From: Verrucomicrobiota bacterium
GTDB lineage: Bacteria > Verrucomicrobiota > Verrucomicrobiia > Chthoniobacterales > UBA10450
NCBI GenBank assembly: GCA_003219465.1
Contig: QHOX01000127.1
Location: 1-39,467 of the forward strand
Direction: 5' to 3'
Length of the DNA stretch: 39,467 nucleotides
Below are positions 14,464 to 21,583 of the stretch, piece by piece. The translations under genes and the position numbers were made by a program. The notes beneath the pieces were generated by a model. The model was not told the DNA's origin. It was given only the letters and a program-made list of their open reading frames with translations, and did not search any database. Numbering within the stretch: the first letter of the stretch is position 1; each line of letters begins with the position of its first letter.

Positions 14464-15342
14464 TTGAATCTAATAGACCAGCAAAAAATCCGCATCGGCT
14501 CGTGCGCCTGGAGCTTCGAAGACTGGCGCCGTGTCTTTTATCCACACGATTTACCAGAGTCTCACTGGCTGGAATTCTACGCTAACTATTTCCCGACGGT
14601 TGAGGTGGACTCGACGTTTCACGCTGCTCCGGCGGAAAACAGCGTTCGTCGCTGGGCCGATATGACTCCAGCGAGTTTTCGGTTTACCTGCAAGCTTCCC
14701 CGTCAGATCACGCACATCTGCCGTCTGCGCGATTGCGCAGCGGAGCTAAATTCGTTTCTCCACGCAATCGAGCCACTCGGATCAAAGCTCCAGGTGATTC
14801 TCATTCAGCTCCCGCCTTCTCTGACCCCGACCGGCGGCAAGCACGCGCTGCGCAAATTCCTCGTTCAACTGCCGCGGGATTTCCGGTTTGCCGTTGAGTT
14901 TCGCCACGCGGGCTGGCACCGGCCGCAGTTTATCCGGCTAGTGGAAAAGTACCGTATCTCCTGGGTCTGGGCCGATACCACTCCACTCAACGAGCGAAAC
15001 CTTGCACCCTTCGAATTTCTGCCGTGCACCACTGATTTTCTTTATCTGCGTTTGCTTGGCGATTACGCAACCAAATATGACGTCGGCGGCGGCCACATCC
15101 ATCGTTACGAAAAATTACTCTGGAAACGCCAGGCCGCGCTGGATAGCTGGTCGCTGAAAATTCAGCGGCATCTTGCAGACGTGCGCAGTGTCTGGGCATT
15201 TGCGGGCAATCATTTCGAAGGGTTTGCACCCGAGACGTGCCAACGTCTCGCCCAGCGTTTGGGCTTCGATTTGCCGCTACCGCCGGAAACACAAAAGGCG
15301 TTTTCTCCAGGGAGACAGTCGCAGCTCGATCTACAGTTGTAG
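14464..15342 (+). CDS. DUF72 family protein
   Basis: 292 residues starting with TTG; no ATG or GTG lies nearby in frame, and IRIGSCAWSFEDWRRVFYP is the expected DUF72 N terminus. Other family blocks are FPTVEVDSTFHAAPAENSVR, FRFTCKLPRQITH, FAVEFRHAGWH, the WVWADTTPLN segment and FLYLRLLGDY. DUF72 (YecE) proteins form a TIM-barrel-like fold; their biochemical role is not established. The last 12 bases overlap the 3' end of the convergent PHP gene. Length is slightly above the family's usual 240-280 residues. Confidence 0.88.
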   Translation: MNLIDQQKIRIGSCAWSFEDWRRVFYPHDLPESHWLEFYANYFPTVEVDSTFHAAPAENSVRRWADMTPASFRFTCKLPRQITHICRLRDCAAELNSFLHAIEPLGSKLQVILIQLPPSLTPTGGKHALRKFLVQLPRDFRFAVEFRHAGWHRPQFIRLVEKYRISWVWADTTPLNERNLAPFEFLPCTTDFLYLRLLGDYATKYDVGGGHIHRYEKLLWKRQAALDSWSLKIQRHLADVRSVWAFAGNHFEGFAPETCQRLAQRLGFDLPLPPETQKAFSPGRQSQLDLQL

Positions 15343-16149
15343 CGGCACCTCGGCACGTTTGTGCTTTTTAAAAATGCAAACCTGGCGAACGCCGAGTTCA
15401 GCCATCTTGTGCGCGAGGTTCACAAAATTTTCGCCAAGTTGGACGTGTGAGTGCGCGTCGGAGGCGGTCGTAAATGGAATCCCCCTCTCCATCGCCAACT
15501 CGATGATTGAATCGCTAGGATAAAGTTCGTTCACCGGTTTGCGCCAACCGGCGGTGGAAAGCTCAATCGCAAGATTGCGCGCACGAATAAATTCAAGTGT
15601 CTTATTGACCAGCGTACGGATGTCTGCCGTCGGGCGATGTCCATGGATTTTGATCAGATCCAAGTGGGCAAGACAGTCAACCAGCCCAGTCGCAATCAGT
15701 TCGCGGAGACGGCGAAAGTACTCGGAGTACATCGCGTCAATGTTCCTGCCCTCCAATTGCGCTGCACCATCCGGTACGCTATCGAACATCTGATCGGCGC
15801 GTTCCAGGAAATGCACCGAGCCGAGAACGAAATCCAGCTTGTCCCAATTCTTTTCGATCCATTTGCGGCCAGCCGGTGAATGGACAGGATCGTTATCCAG
15901 CTCGATGCCCGCGCGGATCTGCAAATCGGGATTTCGTTCCCGCAACCGATCGATTTCATGAAAATCGATTCCGGCGTGGTAACGATCGTGATCGGTGAAA
16001 GCGATATCCTTTAACCCCAATCTCCGCGCCGAATCGACCCAGGGCTGGAGCAACTCCGGAGTGTATCGCTGCACTCGATGTCCCTGCGGGTGCATGTGGT
16101 AGTCGGAAAAGAGTCGATAGTGTGTAGTTGAAAGTCGATCGACGCCCAC
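15331..16149 (-). CDS. PHP-domain histidinol-phosphatase-like phosphoesterase
   Basis: 272 residues from a GTG start. The four PHP metal-binding motifs are intact: DYHMH (His18, His20), FTDHD around residue 55, GSVHFLE around 110, and SDAHSHVQ around 235, with an additional LAHLDLIKIHG block. This matches the PHP-type histidinol phosphatase family (HisJ/HisK-like), which removes phosphate from L-histidinol phosphate in histidine synthesis using bound metal ions. No other his gene is near, and some relatives act on other phosphates, so the substrate is uncertain. It converges on the DUF72 gene with a 12-base overlap. Confidence 0.82.
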   Translation of the reverse strand: MGVDRLSTTHYRLFSDYHMHPQGHRVQRYTPELLQPWVDSARRLGLKDIAFTDHDRYHAGIDFHEIDRLRERNPDLQIRAGIELDNDPVHSPAGRKWIEKNWDKLDFVLGSVHFLERADQMFDSVPDGAAQLEGRNIDAMYSEYFRRLRELIATGLVDCLAHLDLIKIHGHRPTADIRTLVNKTLEFIRARNLAIELSTAGWRKPVNELYPSDSIIELAMERGIPFTTASDAHSHVQLGENFVNLAHKMAELGVRQVCIFKKHKRAEVPLQL

Positions 16150-16187
16150 GTTCAGCTCTATCAGTTATTAAATATCACCTCTCCAGC

Positions 16188-16718
16188 TCAAGGCACCGCT
16201 AGGAACTTTTCGCGAATGCGCAGCTCCAGAAATTGAGGAAAGAAAACCTCGGCGACAAAAACCTTGTTGGGCGTTAGCTCACGTGTCGAGATCGTTTCGT
16301 TGTACTCGATCCGCTCGGACGGGTTAATTAAAATTGTCGCAGGTTTTTCAGCGATCGCGTGGTTCTCGGACCACTTTGTCAGGATCCCGCCCGCAGAATC
16401 CATGAGATAGATTTCGATGCGCTGACTCGTCGGAAAGTCGAGTGTAACGGGGCGTTTGGACAGATTTGCCAGCGTCACTTTCACGCTGAGCTGACGGACT
16501 TCAGATAGCTTGACGGTTTGGGGAGTGATTTGCAGATCGAGAGCGAGCCCACGTAGCCGTGGATCTTTGTATTGCGGAACGACGTTTGGAGAAAACGGAT
16601 GCAGAATGCGGCTCAACCAACCCCGTTTTCGCCCCGGCGTGGGCGTGGGCGTAACGTCCTGGCCGAACATCGCGCCAGCCACAACTGTCAGAACGAGCAA
16701 AAGAAGGCAGCGCTTCAT
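16188..16718 (-). CDS. Secreted BsuPI-like (intracellular proteinase inhibitor) domain protein
   Basis: 176 residues. Residues 1-19 form a signal peptide (MKRCLLLLVLTVVAGAMFGQ). A Pro/Arg-rich linker with TPTPTPGRKRG follows, then a beta-rich domain from about residue 60: VKLSEVRQLSVKVTLANLSK with RPVTLDFPTSQRIEIYLMDS. This is the pattern of the BsuPI domain: conserved N-x-S, F-x-TSQ, and the WSENHA segment in place of the usual WS. In Bacillus the domain inhibits a protease; in secreted proteins like this the function is unknown. It is divergent from the gene at 16788. Confidence 0.7.
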   Translation of the reverse strand: MKRCLLLLVLTVVAGAMFGQDVTPTPTPGRKRGWLSRILHPFSPNVVPQYKDPRLRGLALDLQITPQTVKLSEVRQLSVKVTLANLSKRPVTLDFPTSQRIEIYLMDSAGGILTKWSENHAIAEKPATILINPSERIEYNETISTRELTPNKVFVAEVFFPQFLELRIREKFLAVP

Positions 16719-16750
16719 GGGCCCCTAAACAGCGCCGAAACTTTTCGGGG

Positions 16751-16780
16751 TTGCAAAATTGCTGTCAAACCCTTTATGAA
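16751..16780 (+). promoter_or_regulatory. Promoter of the secreted protein at 16788, likely leaderless
   Basis: TTGCAA (16751-16756), 18-base spacer, TATGAA (16775-16780), then seven bases to the ATG at 16788. The ATG at 16776 lies inside the -10 box, which argues for 16788 as the start. Just upstream is the palindrome CCGAAACTTTTCGG, a possible operator in this divergent intergenic region. Confidence 0.5.
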
Positions 16781-16787
16781 CTCGCGA

Positions 16788-17276
16788 ATGTTTTCGCAGT
16801 CAATCGGCATAAGAACCGTCTATGTATTCGTGTTTTGTCTGGCTTTTGCGCTGACTGATGCACCAGCGAAGCAACGACACTGCACGTTTCGCGTACATGC
16901 GCAAGCGAACCCTCAAGATACGGATGTGTTCTCAATGTCCGCGCACGCGACGTCTTCCGGCAAAGACATTACCATCCAAAAACTGCCGTGGATTACCGAA
17001 CGCGATGTGATGGCCTTTGCTCCATACCCCGCCCAAGGCGGGACCTTTGGCGCATTGTTTCAGCTGGACGAGCACGGGCGCGTCGTGCTCGATACCCTGA
17101 GTGTCGAGCGCCGGGGCGGCTTTCTGTTTGTATTCATCAATGGCCGAATGATCACCGAACTGCAGATCGACAAGCGAGTGTCGGACGGCAAGATTTACAT
17201 TCCGTCCGGACTAACTGCCGCGGACATTGAGCTAATGAAGAAGCAGTGGCGCTTGATCGGGCAGCGAAAGCATTAA
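16788..17276 (+). CDS. Secreted protein of unknown function
   Basis: 162 residues from the ATG at 16788 (MFSQSIGIRTVYVFVF). A start at 16776 adds four residues but falls in the promoter. The N terminus is a signal peptide ending around DAPA. The mature part begins KQRHCTFRVHAQANPQDTDV, then PWITERDVMAFAPYPAQGG, LDEHGRVVLDTLSVERRGG and a C-terminal KIYIPSGLTAADIELM. I recognise no family with confidence. It lies 14 bases ahead of the M23 endopeptidase gene, so both are probably one transcript and the product may work in the periplasm on or near the cell wall; that is inference. Confidence 0.6.
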   Translation: MFSQSIGIRTVYVFVFCLAFALTDAPAKQRHCTFRVHAQANPQDTDVFSMSAHATSSGKDITIQKLPWITERDVMAFAPYPAQGGTFGALFQLDEHGRVVLDTLSVERRGGFLFVFINGRMITELQIDKRVSDGKIYIPSGLTAADIELMKKQWRLIGQRKH

Positions 17277-17290
17277 GCGGTTCATCGTCC

Positions 17291-18331
17291 ATGCGACTAT
17301 TGTTCGCCGGAGTTGTTTTCGTCCTCATTTTCTCTGTTCCGATGACAATTCAGCCGGCACAAAATCAGGGTCTCGATCTTGTTCTGCCCACGGACAATGA
17401 TGCCCTTTTTTCGGGAGACGGCCCTGCTTTTTACCAATATGTCGACCGAGACTACAACGGCGTGAAATCGACACCATGGGAGGGCGGCCAATATGGCTTT
17501 GTCCGTGATCCGAAAAGCACCCGGGGAGGCGTGGTTTACACCCGGTTTCACGAAGGAATTGATATTCGCTCCGTGCACCGCGATGCAAATGGCGAGCCGC
17601 TCGACGAAGTGCGAGCCATTGCCGATGGCGAGGTCGTGCACGTCAATCTCGTACCTGGCTACTCAAATTATGGCAAATACATCGTAATCGAGCATCGGTG
17701 GGACGGCTCGAACTACTATAGTTTGTACGGACATCTCAGCTCAATCTCAGTGCAGCCTGGGGAGACGGTGAGGCGCGGTCAGCCTATCGCCGTGATGGGT
17801 TACACCGGAACGGGCATAAACCGCGGACGCGCACATCTGCATCTGGAATTGTGCCTGATGTTCAATCGCCAATTCGAAGTCTGGTACGACACATTTTTTA
17901 GGAACGATCCCAATCGCCATGGCCTCTACAACGGGATGAACCTCGCCGGTCTCGATGTGGCGCGCCTGTATTTGGCGCTTCGAAAGAATCCGGCACTCAC
18001 CATTCCCGAATTTCTCACCGCGGAAGAGGCGTTCTACAAGGTCACCTTGCCGAAGGCGCGGCATTTCGATTTGCCAACACTCTATCCATGGATGCTTGCA
18101 GCAGGAAAACGAGGTGGATCATCATGGGAAGTCTCATTCGCCCGTTCCGGTGTCCCATTGAGAATTGAACCAACCGACAAACGCGTAGCGCAGCCCGAAG
18201 TAAGCTACATAAAAAACAGCGCGGCGGAGTGCTCCTACCTCACCCGCGACGTAGTTTCCGGCCGCGGAGCAAACGCGCATCTCACGAACTATGGCGTGCA
18301 GTTGATGCGCCTGCTGATCTGGCCGAATTAA
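17291..18331 (+). CDS. M23 family metallopeptidase (LytM-type)
   Basis: 346 residues from the ATG at 17291, which gives a clean signal peptide (MRLLFAGVVFVLIFSV). The M23 domain spans about residues 80-190. The zinc site is seen as FHEGID (His87, Asp91) and HLHLE (His182, His184), with YYSLYGHLSSISVQPGETVR and GQPIAVMGYTGTG between them. Enzymes of this family cut peptide cross-links in peptidoglycan. All ligands are present, so it is predicted active, not an LytM-type activator lacking the site. A C-terminal region of about 150 residues has no recognised domain. It is preceded by a small secreted protein gene and converges with mogA. Confidence 0.88.
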   Translation: MRLLFAGVVFVLIFSVPMTIQPAQNQGLDLVLPTDNDALFSGDGPAFYQYVDRDYNGVKSTPWEGGQYGFVRDPKSTRGGVVYTRFHEGIDIRSVHRDANGEPLDEVRAIADGEVVHVNLVPGYSNYGKYIVIEHRWDGSNYYSLYGHLSSISVQPGETVRRGQPIAVMGYTGTGINRGRAHLHLELCLMFNRQFEVWYDTFFRNDPNRHGLYNGMNLAGLDVARLYLALRKNPALTIPEFLTAEEAFYKVTLPKARHFDLPTLYPWMLAAGKRGGSSWEVSFARSGVPLRIEPTDKRVAQPEVSYIKNSAAECSYLTRDVVSGRGANAHLTNYGVQLMRLLIWPN

Positions 18332-18346
18332 TACGTGCCGAAAGTT

Positions 18347-18829
18347 TCAGCAGGACGTCGGTGTGCCTTGCGCAAGCGCGACTCCATGTGGGATTGCGCC
18401 TTGCACAAAGCTGAGACATTCCACAGCGCCGCTCGGCTTGCCTGGCAGCGCGATCACCAGAGCCTGATCGACGACCGCGGCGAGGTTGCGTGACAGAATG
18501 GCGTCGGGCGTAATCTTCATCGATTCGGCGCGCATCACTTCTCCGAATCCTGGCAATTCTACTCGCATCACGGCACGAATCGCTTCCGGCGTGACATCAC
18601 GCGGGCCGATACCCGTGCCGCCCGTCGTCAGAACCAAGCCGCAGCCTTGCCTGGCAAACGATCGGATCGTTTCTTGAATCCGGACCATTTCGTCTGGCAC
18701 GATCGCTTCCGCTAGAACGTGCCAGCCAATCTTTTGCGCGATTTGTTTTAAGGCTGGCCCGCCGAGGTCGTCGTAATCGCCCGCGCTGGCGCGATCAGAA
18801 ATCGTGATGATACCAACTTGTATTTGCAT
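18347..18829 (-). CDS. mogA: Molybdopterin adenylyltransferase
   Basis: 160 residues from the ATG at 18829 (MQIQVGIITISDRASAGDYD); the in-frame ATG at 18913 would overlap moaC and add 28 residues not found in the family. Signatures are ISDRAS, the LTTGGTGIGPRDVTPEAI loop and ALPGKPSGAVECL. MogA adenylates molybdopterin before molybdenum insertion. MoaB proteins share the motifs, so the name could be either; the moaC-adjacent position fits both. It is the third gene of the moaA-moaC-mogA group and begins 16 bases after moaC. Confidence 0.9.
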   Translation of the reverse strand: MQIQVGIITISDRASAGDYDDLGGPALKQIAQKIGWHVLAEAIVPDEMVRIQETIRSFARQGCGLVLTTGGTGIGPRDVTPEAIRAVMRVELPGFGEVMRAESMKITPDAILSRNLAAVVDQALVIALPGKPSGAVECLSFVQGAIPHGVALAQGTPTSC

Positions 18830-18845
18830 GCTTGTACCGGCGTTT

Positions 18846-19340
18846 CTATGAGCGCCGCGTTTTTTCGCTCCGGCGATCACAGGCCGCCGCCACACGGGTT
18901 TTCGTCTTCTCAAACAATTGTACGTTGGAGATGATCATCTCTTTGTCCACTGCCTTGCACATGTCGTAGATGGTCAGCAACGCGACGGTGACGCCGACCA
19001 GTGCTTCCATCTCGACTCCGGTTTGCGCAATTGTCTGCGCAATGCATTTCACCTCCGCACCATCCTTTGAAGCAATAATCTCGATATTTACCTGGCCGAG
19101 CGGCAAAGTATGGCAAAGCGGAATGAGCTGCGCAGTTTGCTTGGCGGCCTGAATCCCGGCAATGCGCGCGGTCGCGAACACATTGCCTTTGGCGATTTGA
19201 TCACTTGCGATCAGCTCGAGCGTTTCCCGTTGGAGCCGAATCCTTCCGGATGCAACGGCTCTTCGCTTGCTCAGCGGCTTCGCCGAAACATCAACCATTT
19301 GCGCGCGTCCATCAGTGCCGACGTGAGTGAGTCTCTTCAT
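18846..19340 (-). CDS. moaC: Cyclic pyranopterin monophosphate synthase
   Basis: 164 residues. I chose the ATG at 19340 (MKRLTHVGTDGRAQMVDVSA), the usual MoaC start; the ATG at 19358 lies inside a dispersed repeat. Family blocks are KGNVFATARIAGIQAAKQTA, the LIPLCHTLPL motif with the active-site His, and GVEMEALVGVTVALLTIYDM followed by CKAVDKEM. MoaC converts the MoaA product to cyclic pyranopterin monophosphate in molybdenum cofactor synthesis. It is separated from moaA by 128 bases that hold the palindromic repeat. Confidence 0.94.
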   Translation of the reverse strand: MKRLTHVGTDGRAQMVDVSAKPLSKRRAVASGRIRLQRETLELIASDQIAKGNVFATARIAGIQAAKQTAQLIPLCHTLPLGQVNIEIIASKDGAEVKCIAQTIAQTGVEMEALVGVTVALLTIYDMCKAVDKEMIISNVQLFEKTKTRVAAACDRRSEKTRRS

Positions 19341-19352
19341 TTTTGGTCTGCT

Positions 19353-19444
19353 TGTCATTCTGAGCTTAGCGGAGAATCTCCGATCGGTTTTTGCACCAAC
19401 GCAGGGTGAAATTCAGAGATGTTTCGCTTCGCTCAACATGACAG
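19353..19444. repeat. Dispersed palindromic element, copy A (between moaA and moaC)
   Basis: Left end TGTCATTCTGAGC-TTAGCGGAGAATCTC and right end, read on the opposite strand, CTGTCATGTTGAGCGAAGCG followed by AAACATCTC form an imperfect inverted repeat around a short centre. In RNA it would fold to a long hairpin between moaA and moaC. Confidence 0.75.
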
Positions 19445-19468
19445 GCAAAAACGAGCCCATGCTCGAGG

Positions 19469-20470
19469 TCATCCGCCAATCGCAATCATTTTGCGATTGG
19501 GCTGGTAATTGTTTCGAAAATCGTGTTCCCGCGGCTTTCGATCGACCACGTTAACAAAAAACTGCTTGAGCTCTTCATCGCTCGCGCCCGCCCGCAGCGG
19601 TCCCATGATGTCGAACTCCAAATAACTGCCAAGACATGGGCGCAACTTTCCATCGCACGTGAGCCGAAGCTTGTTGCAGTTCTCGCAGAAATGCATGTTC
19701 GTCATCGCCCCGATGAACCCTATCCGCTGTGCCCGTCCCGGAATCTGATAGTAGGTGGCTGGACCATTCGTTCGAAACTCCGTCTCAGGAATCAGACTCC
19801 CGTAAGCCGATTGGATTGACCGTTTCGCCGCCATCACCGACATAAAATTACTCTCGTTTAGAACTTCTGTGGTGCTCACCGGCATCAATTCGATAAAACG
19901 AACCAGAAGGTTTCGCTCTGCAGCGAATTCGATTAGCGGCAGCAGTTGATCTTCATTACGGCCCCGCATGAGGACTGCGTTGAGTTTGATTTGGTCGAAT
20001 CCTGCGGCGATGGCCGCGTCAATTCCATCAAGCACCTGTGCAAGGAAATCCCGACCGGTGATCTGTGAATAAACTGCGGCATCAAGCGTATCGAGTGAAA
20101 TATTCACCGATTGCACACCGGCATCGCGCAGCGCTTCCGCCATTGTCTTGGTGGGCGTAATCTCGCGTGCGAGCAGGGTCCCGTTTGTCGAAAGACCAAT
20201 GCTCGTGATCCGGGGGATCTCAGGAATTGGCCTAACAAAATCGAGTATGCCCCGACGTGTCAGCGGTTCACCACCAGTAATTCGCACTTTCGAGACGCCG
20301 AGCTCCGCCGCGATGCGAATCAGCCGCAGGGTCTCTTCGTACGTCAAGATTTCGTGGCGCGGCAACCACTCCTGTAATTCCTGCGGCATGCAATAGCTGC
20401 AGCGCTCATTGCAACGGTCCGTAATCGAGACGCGCAGATAGGAAATCCGATGGCCGTAACGATCCTGCAT
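19469..20470 (-). CDS. moaA: GTP 3',8-cyclase
   Basis: 333 residues from the ATG at 20470 (MQDRYGHRISYLRVSITDRC). This start matches the family, where a short (F/Y)GR-x3-YLR-S-TD-RCN opening is universal. The ATG at 20506 lies in the promoter -35 and is rejected. The radical SAM cluster ligands are Cys20, Cys24 and Cys27 (CNERCSYC). KVRITGGEPLTR binds SAM, and the C-terminal cluster is CENCNKLRLTCDGKLRPCL. The protein ends in Gly-Gly, as required in MoaA for catalysis. It makes the first intermediate of molybdenum cofactor from GTP. It is the first gene of the mo- group. Confidence 0.96.
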   Translation of the reverse strand: MQDRYGHRISYLRVSITDRCNERCSYCMPQELQEWLPRHEILTYEETLRLIRIAAELGVSKVRITGGEPLTRRGILDFVRPIPEIPRITSIGLSTNGTLLAREITPTKTMAEALRDAGVQSVNISLDTLDAAVYSQITGRDFLAQVLDGIDAAIAAGFDQIKLNAVLMRGRNEDQLLPLIEFAAERNLLVRFIELMPVSTTEVLNESNFMSVMAAKRSIQSAYGSLIPETEFRTNGPATYYQIPGRAQRIGFIGAMTNMHFCENCNKLRLTCDGKLRPCLGSYLEFDIMGPLRAGASDEELKQFFVNVVDRKPREHDFRNNYQPNRKMIAIGG

Positions 20471-20478
20471 CAGTCGAG

Positions 20479-20506
20479 ACGTTACGAGGAACGCGTGGTG
20501 AATCAA
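20479..20506 (-). promoter_or_regulatory. Promoter of moaA, likely leaderless
   Basis: Minus strand: TTGATT (20506-20501), 16-base spacer, TAACGT (20484-20479), then eight bases to the ATG at 20470. It stands back to back with the promoter of the lipoprotein at 20557, with 13 bases between the two -35 boxes. Confidence 0.45.
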
Positions 20507-20519
20507 CCAGTCGCATCAA

Positions 20520-20547
20520 TTGACTCGATGTAGCTAAGCCGTATGAT
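20520..20547 (+). promoter_or_regulatory. Promoter of the first BamE-like lipoprotein, leaderless
   Basis: TTGACT (20520-20525), 16-base spacer, TATGAT (20542-20547), then nine bases to the ATG at 20557. Both boxes are near consensus. No Shine-Dalgarno is possible in the nine bases CGTCCCACT, so the mRNA should begin within a few bases of the ATG. Confidence 0.65.
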
Positions 20548-20556
20548 CGTCCCACT

Positions 20557-20982
20557 ATGCAGCGTCGAGTTTTATTCTTCGCGCTGACATTCGGGATAAC
20601 GGCCGCGACACTGATTCTTGTGGGTTGTGCAACCACGGAGACGCGCATTTCGCAACATCCGGAAATGTATCAACGCCTCTCGGCGAGAGACCAGGCATTG
20701 GTAAGTCAGGGACAGATTCGCGCAGGCATGACGATGGACGCGGTGTGGCTGGCCTGGGGCACACCCGATCAAAAGATTCCTGACAACATGGGGGATCGTC
20801 CCACCGAAACGTGGCTGTATTTACGTTATCAAACGCCTCCCAGCTACGGCGGCCCCTATTATTACGGACCATTCGATTGGTCGTATCTCCCGCCAAAGTT
20901 CTCGTATGCCTCCAAAGGCGCCACTTTTTCAAAAGGCAGAGTTGTATTCTTCCAATACGTGCCGCCGCCACCGCCGCTGTAA
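20557..20982 (+). CDS. BamE/SmpA-like small lipoprotein, copy 1
   Basis: 141 residues with a lipoprotein signal peptide and lipobox LILVGC (Cys24). The mature protein has TRISQHPEMYQRLSARDQAL, then GQIRAGMTMDAVWLAWGTPD, then an ETWLYLRY strand. The sequence G-x-I-x-GM-x4-V-x3-WG-x-PD is the BamE/OmlA motif: a helix-turn before a Gly-Pro-Asp turn. The C terminus is Tyr/Pro-rich, ending in a polyproline run. BamE proteins stabilise the outer-membrane assembly machine, but many stand-alone lipoproteins share the fold and are unassigned. A paralogue follows 95 bases downstream; each has its own promoter. Confidence 0.75.
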   Translation: MQRRVLFFALTFGITAATLILVGCATTETRISQHPEMYQRLSARDQALVSQGQIRAGMTMDAVWLAWGTPDQKIPDNMGDRPTETWLYLRYQTPPSYGGPYYYGPFDWSYLPPKFSYASKGATFSKGRVVFFQYVPPPPPL

Positions 20983-21036
20983 TGCCATTCTGCTCGTTAG
21001 TTCGATTCGCCGCTGCCGTGAGGTTCAATGCACGGT

Positions 21037-21066
21037 TTGACTTGCCAAATTGCTGGTCGGTATGAT
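21037..21066 (+). promoter_or_regulatory. Promoter of the second BamE-like lipoprotein, leaderless
   Basis: TTGACT (21037-21042), 18-base spacer, TATGAT (21061-21066), then 11 bases to the ATG at 21078. It has the same two hexamers as the promoter of the paralogue at 20557, so the promoter was duplicated with the gene or conserved by selection. Confidence 0.65.
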
Positions 21067-21077
21067 TTCCTCAAGGC

Positions 21078-21521
21078 ATGAAGCGTCGGTTTATTGTTCG
21101 CACATCGACGCTTGCCCTTGCGACCGCCGCCATCGTTCTGACCAGTTGCTCCACGCCGCAAACGCGAATTTCTGAGCATCCAGACCTTTACCAGAGTCTT
21201 TCAAATCGAGACCAAACGCTAGCAAATCAGGGGCAAATTCGCATCGGCATGTCACGAACCCCGGTGTGGCTGGCGTGGGGTTCGCCTGATCGAAAAATCG
21301 TGGGCAACATGGGCGGCGGCCCGACGGAGACATGGATTTACACTTATTACGCTAGTTACCCATACTATCCGTCTTACGCCCCGTGGGACATCTATTTCGG
21401 AGCTCCTTTGTACGATCCGTTTTGTTATTCCTGGTTCCCGCAAAGTATTCCTTATCCTGGCAAGCTGGTCACTTTCGCCAACGGCAGAGTTGCGTCTTTC
21501 CAGTACGTGACGCCGCCCTAG
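21078..21521 (+). CDS. BamE/SmpA-like small lipoprotein, copy 2
   Basis: 147 residues; lipobox IVLTSC puts the lipidated Cys also at residue 24. It aligns along its length with the neighbour: TRISEHPDLYQSLSNRDQTL, GQIRIGMSRTPVWLAWGSPD and PTETWIYTYY. The region after this is Tyr- and Pro-rich (YASYPYYPSYAPWD) and has diverged from copy 1, while the C-terminal GKLVTFANGRVASFQYV matches again. A tandem duplication is clear. Function as for the BamE-like family is inferred only from the central motif. It is followed 62 bases later by the UbiD gene. Confidence 0.75.
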   Translation: MKRRFIVRTSTLALATAAIVLTSCSTPQTRISEHPDLYQSLSNRDQTLANQGQIRIGMSRTPVWLAWGSPDRKIVGNMGGGPTETWIYTYYASYPYYPSYAPWDIYFGAPLYDPFCYSWFPQSIPYPGKLVTFANGRVASFQYVTPP

Positions 21522-21583
21522 CCGATCAAAAATTCTGTCGCGTTATGGCACGCGACGGATGAATATTCCGGCGGGTCTCATCC

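Noticed and set aside
20471-20506. Upstream ATG of moaA at 20506
   Set aside because: It would add 12 residues not found in the family and lies in the -35 box; 20470 gives the standard N terminus.
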